DNA of 64,000 nucleotides, taken from the NCBI RefSeq assembly GCF_027594785.1, contig NZ_CP075584.1:1488001-1552000 (forward strand), written 5' to 3'. The notes beneath the pieces were generated by a model that ran no database searches, was not told where the DNA came from, and worked only from the letters and a program-made list of their open reading frames with translations. Source of the stretch: Cryobacterium breve. Its GTDB lineage: Bacteria > Actinomycetota > Actinomycetes > Actinomycetales > Microbacteriaceae. Shown piece after piece: positions 58,989-64,000 of this stretch. How positions within the stretch are numbered: position 1 is the stretch's first letter; each line of letters begins with the position of its first letter. The position numbers and the translations under genes were made by a program.

Positions 58989-59873
58989 TTGAATACCGAA
59001 CAAGCAGCAAGGATGAGCACCGGAGTCGGCTTCGTCGCAGCCCTCGACCAAAGCGGCGGTAGCACGGGTGGCGCCCTGAAGCTCTACGGCATCGATCCGG
59101 CCTCGTACGGCACCGATGAGCAGATGTTCGACCTGATGCATCAGATGCGTGCCCGTGTAATGACGGCTGAAAGCTTCACGCCCGACCGAATCCTCGCGGC
59201 GATCCTCTTCGATCAGACCATGGACCGCACCATTGAGGGCCAGTTGACGGGTGATTACCTCACTACCCGAGGTATCGTGCCGATCGTCAAGGTCGACCAG
59301 GGCCTGGCAGCAGAGGAGGACGGCGTCCAGTTGATGAGGCCCCTCACTAAGCTGGAACCCCTCCTCATACGTGCCGTTGAACGCACGATGTTCGGCACGA
59401 AGATGCGTTCCGTGATCAAGGCAGCGAGCCCCGCCGGCATCCAGGCGATCGTCGACCAACAGTTTGCCGTCGCCGCGCAGATTCTTTCCCATGGCCTGGT
59501 GCCGATCTTGGAACCCGAAGTCGACATACATGCCCTCGACAAGGCCGAGGCCGAAAACCTCCTCAAAGCCGACGTTCTGGCAGCCCTCGACGGGCTGCCC
59601 ACCGACCAGCCCGTGATCGTCAAGCTGTCGATCCCGACGGTACCCGACTTCTACGCCGACCTGATCGAGCATCCGCTGATATTGCGGGTGTTGGCGCTTT
59701 CCGGTGGCTACAGCCAGAGTGAGGCCTGCCGATTGCTGGCCGAGAACCACGGTTTGAGCGCAAGCTTCAGCCGGGCTCTGCTCGAGGGCCTTACTGTTCA
59801 GCAATCGGACGCAGACTTCAACACCATGCTGGCCACCTCCATCGAGCGGATCTACGCGGCGTCCACGACCTAA
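58989..59873 (+). CDS. Class I fructose-bisphosphate aldolase
   Basis: 294 residues of the bacterial class I type (Staphylococcus Fda-like): GVGFVAALDQSGGSTGGALKLYGI at the start, VKVDQGLAAEEDGVQLMRPL, and ILEPEVDIHALDKAEAE. Makes or splits fructose 1,6-bisphosphate by a Schiff base, without metal. TTG 58989 with GGGAGG gives the family's MNTEQ start. The 299 bases upstream show no gene. Confidence 0.9.
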   Translation: MNTEQAARMSTGVGFVAALDQSGGSTGGALKLYGIDPASYGTDEQMFDLMHQMRARVMTAESFTPDRILAAILFDQTMDRTIEGQLTGDYLTTRGIVPIVKVDQGLAAEEDGVQLMRPLTKLEPLLIRAVERTMFGTKMRSVIKAASPAGIQAIVDQQFAVAAQILSHGLVPILEPEVDIHALDKAEAENLLKADVLAALDGLPTDQPVIVKLSIPTVPDFYADLIEHPLILRVLALSGGYSQSEACRLLAENHGLSASFSRALLEGLTVQQSDADFNTMLATSIERIYAASTT

Positions 59874-60275
59874 GCCACATCAAAACAGGAGTGATCATCG
59901 ACGAGTTGGAACCGAACGCGCTCACAGCGCCTCGAGGAGCATCAGACGGCCACGGAGCCCTTATCCACCGGTCGGCTTGGGTGAGCGTGGCCGCTCGGAG
60001 GTGATCTGAGCTTTCTTGTGGTGGGCGTGGACGTACTGCCTGCCTTGCTTCCGGTGGTGTTCCTGGGTCCGGTTGCGCCGTGTGGCTGGGTGGTCAGATG
60101 GTCGCGTCTCGCGGTGCCCCGCGCGCATCCCGGATCCGGGAGCACCTTGATCCGTAGGTTCCTTAGATGCTCACTGAATTGCTTGTAGTGAGTAATCTTC
60201 ACGCGTATAACTGTGCAATATGCTTCGAGGCGACACGGATGCGCGGTACCTCAGACCCAGTAAGAGCGGCTCACC
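59874..60275. other. Intergenic gap, nothing recognised
   Basis: About 400 bases between the aldolase and DUF7882 genes. A minus-strand stretch is open but has no family similarity; it may be the remnant of a gene. No RNA gene or insertion-sequence ends seen. Confidence 0.45.
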
Positions 60276-60675
60276 ATGGGATACCTGATGTACACGGGAA
60301 TCATCATCGATTTCGACGATCGGATTCTTGCGCACCTGCAGATTGTGATCGTGCAGAAGCTTCGCCGGGGTGAAAGTTTCGTGCTCTCCTGGCCCAATTG
60401 CGGGGAACCCGGCGGCCACGGCTCGACGTGGCTGAGCCCCGCGATCCCGCTCTACTTCCGTTTCAGTGGTGGCCATGCACCAAGCATCAACGAGAAGTGG
60501 CTGCACTGCCTGAGCGAATCAGCCAACAGGCTCCTGCGGTCTCATCGTCACCGGGGAAGAAGACTCCTACCTCGAGGCGATGCCCGAGCACGCCCTGCTT
60601 CCTCGCCGGCACAGGGAGGGGTACCTTGTGCATGTGGCCCCAGCGTCGCAGGCGACGACCGCACGGGAAGCCTGA
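60276..60675 (+). CDS. DUF7882-family protein, one-base frameshift
   Basis: About 132 residues. Start MGYLMYTGIIIDFDDRILAHLQIVIVQKLRRGESFVLSWP and WLSPAIPLYFRFSGGHAPSINEKWLHCLSESAN are typical of this small Microbacteriaceae family. Removing one base at 60527-60533 (CAGGCTC) continues with SSCGLIVTGEEDSYLEAMPE and ends at 60675 instead of running on in a basic, unrelated frame. Function unknown. Confidence 0.75.
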
Positions 60676-61197
60676 GCGCGGCCGGGCCGGATCTTGGCTA
60701 CCCCGACGTTTCTGCTTGGTGACGACAGATCGTGGCTGGTCGCGCCGCTTGTCGACGCCGCGATTCAACTGCGGCTTGGCCAACGACTAAAGTCCATGCG
60801 TGCGGCTGCTCGCGGGTCGACACATTCTGGCTCTTTGGTTGCGAACTCGATCAGGGCCAATTTGCTGTCGCTCAATTGCTGAGGCCGAGTTGGGAGCCAA
60901 AGGAAATGAGGTTCATCGCATCGAAGACAGAAACCGGTGGGCGTCGGGGACGTACATGTCACTGATCGGCTTCGATGTTCACGAACCCCAATCCTGCGAC
61001 CGTGAACGGAACCCGATGAAAACACGACGAAAATGATCCCGCGAGGCGGTCAAACGGCTGCCGAACTGGCACAAGGAATCCCCAATCTGCCATTAAGGCA
61101 TCACCTCTGCCGTTGAGGCATCACCGATTGACCAAGGTAGCCTGTAATTTTCTCACCTGACGGCACCAAGCGTCCCGAAATTTCAAAGGAGAGATTT
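60676..61197. other. 522-base intergenic region upstream of the NCS1 permease
   Basis: No gene with recognisable similarity on either strand. It carries the tandem operator at 61087-61125 and the AAAGGAG ribosome site of the permease just before 61198. The rest may be decayed coding sequence. Confidence 0.5.
61087..61125. promoter_or_regulatory. Tandem 20-bp direct repeat with inverted halves
   Basis: Two 19-base copies (CTGCCATTAAGGCATCACC, 61087-61105, and CTGCCGTTGAGGCATCACC, 61107-61125), each containing TGCC-N5-GGCA, with a 20-base period (two helical turns), 73 bases upstream of the permease start. Likely sites for a dimeric regulator of this cluster. Confidence 0.65.
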
Positions 61198-62681
61198 GTG
61201 ACCGAAGAAAGCCCAACCAAGACCCGTGGTCTGGAAGTCCGTTCCATCGACTACGTGCCCAAAAACGAGCGTCACGGCAAGGTCTGGCACATCGGGCCGC
61301 TCTGGTTCATGTGCAACGCTCAGATCGCGACCCTCGCGATCGGCGTCGTGAGTTTCGCGGCCGGCGGAAACTTGGTCTGGTCGCTCATCGCGATCACCAT
61401 CGGGCTGGTCATCGGCACCGTGTTCATGGCGGCCCATTCATCGCAGGGCCCGAAGCTCGGTCTGCCGCAAATGATCCAGTCGCGGCCGCAGTTCGGCTAC
61501 GTGGGCGCCCTCCTCGTGTGGCTCTTCGCCTTCCTCCAGTACGCAGGTTTCAACGTCTTCAACACGGTCCTCGCAGGCAACGCGATCAGCGGGGCGTTGC
61601 ATTCCGACCCGGTGGTTTCTCCGTTCTGGTTCTGGGCAGTCACCCTCGTCGGCGCTGCCGTCGCCCTCTTCGGCTATGACCTCATCCACAAGATGGAGCG
61701 CTACCTCACCTACGTCACGGTGGTCGTGCTCGCGCTGCTGACGTTTTCGGCGCTCGTCAACCTGCACCTGCCCGACGGGGCCTTTAATCTCGGCGATTTT
61801 AATCCAGTCGCGTTCTTCTCTCAGCTGGGCGTCGTCGCCGGGTACCAGATCTCCTGGGCCATCTACGTCTCCGACTACTCGCGCTACCTGCCCGCCGAAA
61901 CGCCCAACCGCAGCACCTTCCGCTGGACCTTCTGGGGCAGCGCTATCGGCGGTGCCTGGCTGATCTTCCTCGGTGCGTACCTCGCCGCAGCCGTCGCCGA
62001 CTTCGATGCCGGCGATCCGATCACCGCGATCCAGGGTGTGGCCGACAGCCTCTTCCCCGGCTTCGGTACGATCGCGCTGCTCGTGATCGCTTTCGGCCTG
62101 ATCGCGGTCATCGTGCTGAACATGTACGGGGGTCTCTCACCCTCATCTCCTCGATCGACAGCATCCGCAAGGTACGACCGACCGTCACCGTGCGGATCGT
62201 CACCGTCGCGATCACCGCAAGCATCTCCGGCGTCCTGTCTCTCTACGCATCGAGCAACTTCGCGGTCTTCTTCGCTGACTTCCTCCTGCTCGTCTTGTAT
62301 TTCTTCATCCCGTGGACGGCGATCAACCTCACCGACTACTTCATCGTGCGCAAGGGCCACTATGCGATCACGGAGATCTTCAAGCCCAACGGTATCTACG
62401 GTCGTTGGGGCTGGGCGGGCATCACTGCCTACCTCGTCGCGTTTGCGTGCATGACCCCGTTCTTCGACATCTCGGGCTTCTATGTCGGATTCGCTTCGCA
62501 GTCGATGGGCGGCGTAGACGTCGCGCTCTTCGTAGGGCTGCCGATCGGTGCGCTTCTCTACTGGCTCTTCACAAGGAACCTGGACGTCGCGGCCGAACAG
62601 CTCCTAGCCGAGGAGCAGGCCGACGCCCTCGAGCTCGCCTCCCAGGAGCAGGAAGACCTCCCGGGCGCCCTCGTCGACTAA
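61198..62681 (+). CDS. NCS1-family nucleobase permease, one-base deletion
   Basis: About 494 residues with twelve predicted helices, of the cytosine/purine/allantoin permease type: GPLWFMCNAQIATLAIGVVSFAAG, GLPQMIQSRPQFGYVGALLVW, GYQISWAIYVSDYSRYLP, PWTAINLTDYFIVRKGHYAI. A missing base in the G run at 62128-62132 separates LNMYGG from SLTLISSIDSIRKVRPT. GTG 61198 after AAAGGAG. Probably imports a nucleobase, hydantoin or related N-heterocycle for the hydrolase encoded next. Confidence 0.9.
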
Positions 62682-62699
62682 GGCCTGATCGGGTAAGCG

Positions 62700-62736
62700 G
62701 TCCGGGCCCGTGACCGCCCTGGTCACCGGCCCGGAC
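62700..62736. terminator. Hairpin between permease and hydrolase genes
   Basis: 16-base arms with 15 pairs (GTCCGGGCCCGTGACC / GGTCACCGGCCCGGAC) and a 5-base loop. Likely terminator or attenuator; the hydrolase gene may therefore be expressed at a different level from the permease. Confidence 0.65.
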
Positions 62737-62806
62737 TTCTTGCCTATGATCACCGCAGCGCCGACAGGCGACACAACGCACGTCGGCAACCAGCCAAGGA
62801 GCAAAC

Positions 62807-63628
62807 ATGATCCGCATCGCGTGCCGACAGCTGGCCCCGATCATCCCCGACCTGACCGGCAACATCGAACGGTCCGTTGCCGCGGTGCGTGAATCGGTGG
62901 CGGCCGGCGCCCGGCTCGTCGTGCTGCCAGAGCTGGTCACCACCGGCTACATGTTCTCCACGCCGGAGGAGGCCCGCTCCGTCGCCGTCACGACGGATGA
63001 TCCCCTCTTCGCTCAGTGGGCACTCGCAGTGGCCGACATAGATGGCGTCGTCGTCGGCGGCTTCGTCGAACTTGGCGCCGACGGTCTCGTCTACAACAGC
63101 CTCGCGGTCGTCGACGGCGCAGGCGTCCTGGCAAGCTATCGCAAGACTCACCTGTGGGATCGGGAGAAGCTCATCTTCACGCCCGGCTCGGCCGTCCCAC
63201 CTGTCGTAGACACCCCACTCGGGCGACTCGGAGTCCTCATTTGCTACGACCTGGAATTCCCCGAGATGACCCGGAGCCTGGCTCTTCGCGGGGCCGAGCT
63301 AATCATCGTGCCCACCAATTGGCCACGGGAAACCGTGCCAGAGGGCGAGCGCGTCCCGGAAGTCACGGTCGCCATGGCGGCCGCGTACATCAACCATGTC
63401 GGCGTTGTCTGCTGCGATCGCAGCGGCACCGAACGCGGCCAGGACTGGAACGAGGCCAGCTGCATCATCGACGATCGCGGCTGGGTCGTCGCCACCGCCG
63501 ACTCGACAGGGATCGCGATGGCCGACCTGGATCTGCTCCTCTCCAGGGACAAGACCATAACCCCGTTCAGCGACGCGTTCGGCGACCGGAGGCCGGAGCT
63601 GTATGGCGAGGTCGTCGCACCGCTGTAG
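62807..63628 (+). CDS. Carbon-nitrogen hydrolase (nitrilase superfamily)
   Basis: 273 residues with the catalytic triad/tetrad: Glu in VVLPELVTTGY, Lys in YRKTHLWDREKL and Cys146 in LICYDLEFPEMTRSLALRGAELIIVPTNWP. Members hydrolyse amides, N-carbamoyl amines or nitriles; next to an NCS1 permease and a PucR-type regulator it may act in nucleobase or ureide nitrogen salvage (inference). ATG 62807 after AAGGAG. Intact. Confidence 0.9.
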   Translation: MIRIACRQLAPIIPDLTGNIERSVAAVRESVAAGARLVVLPELVTTGYMFSTPEEARSVAVTTDDPLFAQWALAVADIDGVVVGGFVELGADGLVYNSLAVVDGAGVLASYRKTHLWDREKLIFTPGSAVPPVVDTPLGRLGVLICYDLEFPEMTRSLALRGAELIIVPTNWPRETVPEGERVPEVTVAMAAAYINHVGVVCCDRSGTERGQDWNEASCIIDDRGWVVATADSTGIAMADLDLLLSRDKTITPFSDAFGDRRPELYGEVVAPL

Positions 63629-63678
63629 GCCACGGTCCCGTCGGTTCGGTGATGATGAGCGACGGTGAGCGGCGTCGG

Positions 63679-64000
63679 TCAACGACGGTGGTACGCCTCG
63701 AGCAATGCCCAGAGCCTCCGCCCGTCCGGAGAAGGCATCGAGATCCAATTCCAGGATGGCCGCCAGACGCTGGACCCGGGCGCGCAAGCCGTGGCGGTGA
63801 ATCCCAAGCGCCCTGGAGGCAGGTCCCTGGTGCCGGATCGGAGGGCGTGTGCGAGGGCGCGCCTGGCTTAGTCCAGCCCAGATCGGAATTCTGCGTAGAC
63901 AGCGGGCGTGGAAACGCCCGCACGCAACCCGACGGAATCGACGAGCTCGCTGACGCGTGACTGGTCGGCTACCGACACGATGAACACGAACTGGTCGCCT
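63679..64000 (-). CDS. PucR-family regulator, C-terminal part only, disrupted
   Basis: The start lies beyond the window. The C-terminal HTH_30 is clear: ASRALGIHRHGLRARVQRLAAILELDLDAF followed by ELWALLEAYHRR, the family's usual end. Three defects: an in-frame TAA at 63868-63870 (VYAEFRSGLD-stop-ARRALAHALRSG), a missing base near 63800-63825, and the AGGCTC-type extra base at 63712-63718 (GAGCCTC). With the stop it may be a real pseudogene or carry several base errors. PucR proteins activate purine/ureide catabolism, which fits the convergent permease-hydrolase genes. Confidence 0.65.

Noticed and set aside
59942..60202. 86-residue minus-strand frame between the aldolase and DUF7882 genes
   Set aside because: No recognisable similarity; left as part of an unexplained gap.

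Overview
The window is high-GC actinobacterial DNA, most likely from a member of the Microbacteriaceae (Cryobacterium/Leifsonia-like). The evidence is the GC-rich codon use, frequent GTG/TTG starts, overlapping GTGA/ATGA gene junctions, a DUF222/HNH (13E12-type) endonuclease, a DUF7882 protein and many TetR/MarR/ROK regulators next to transporters and hydrolases. The genus is an inference. There is no phage, insertion sequence, CRISPR array, rRNA or tRNA that I can see; this is an accessory, catabolism- and efflux-rich part of a chromosome.

Layout. 1-4.3 kb: end of a histidine-degradation operon (AllC-like M20 hydrolase, HutF, HutI, HutD). 4.4-11.1 kb: DeoR regulator facing an amino-sugar/tagatose operon (GatY, GatZ, AgaS-like isomerase, BadF-type kinase, a 7-bp x10 tandem repeat, EamA permease) closed by a strong hairpin. 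11.1-19.5 kb: TetR-EmrB efflux operon, membrane alpha/beta hydrolase, TetR and SGNH hydrolase, VOC-MarR pair, NYN-LOTUS protein, cystathionine-gamma-synthase-like enzyme. 19.7-24.6 kb: HNH endonuclease, MazG-like enzyme, small zinc ribbon, VOC, YdeI, TetR and a secreted expansin-like protein. 24.7-29.1 kb: two-component system and MMPL exporter sharing a twin palindromic operator. 29.1-33.6 kb: glycine-zipper protein, SOUL protein, XRE regulator facing an MFS exporter, CMD-cupin pair. 33.7-43.3 kb: alpha-galactoside (raffinose-type) locus with GH31, GH32-like, ABC permeases, binding lipoprotein, GH36 and a ROK regulator. 43.4-47.9 kb: ArsR/SRPBCC operon, GrpB, uracil-DNA-glycosylase-like protein, two small paralogous three-helix-bundle proteins, SDR. 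48.3-53.1 kb: uncharacterised catabolic cluster (two ketopantoate-reductase-like paralogues, amidohydrolase, Dabb protein, SDR). 53.4-59.9 kb: haloacid dehalogenase, GH15, FdhF/YdeP molybdoenzyme, class I aldolase. 60.3-64 kb: DUF7882 protein, NCS1 permease, nitrilase-family hydrolase and the end of a PucR-type regulator.

The most striking whole-window signal is not a gene. About two dozen reading frames are broken by single-base indels, and sixteen of the breaks fall on the same hexamer, AGGCTC (or its complement GAGCCT), where removing one base to give AGCTC restores a conserved protein family exactly. This points to a motif-specific sequencing or consensus error, possibly at a modified site, rather than true pseudogenes; the genes below are therefore described in their repaired form. 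A repaired gene is listed as one CDS spanning both halves, and its length is the repaired length.
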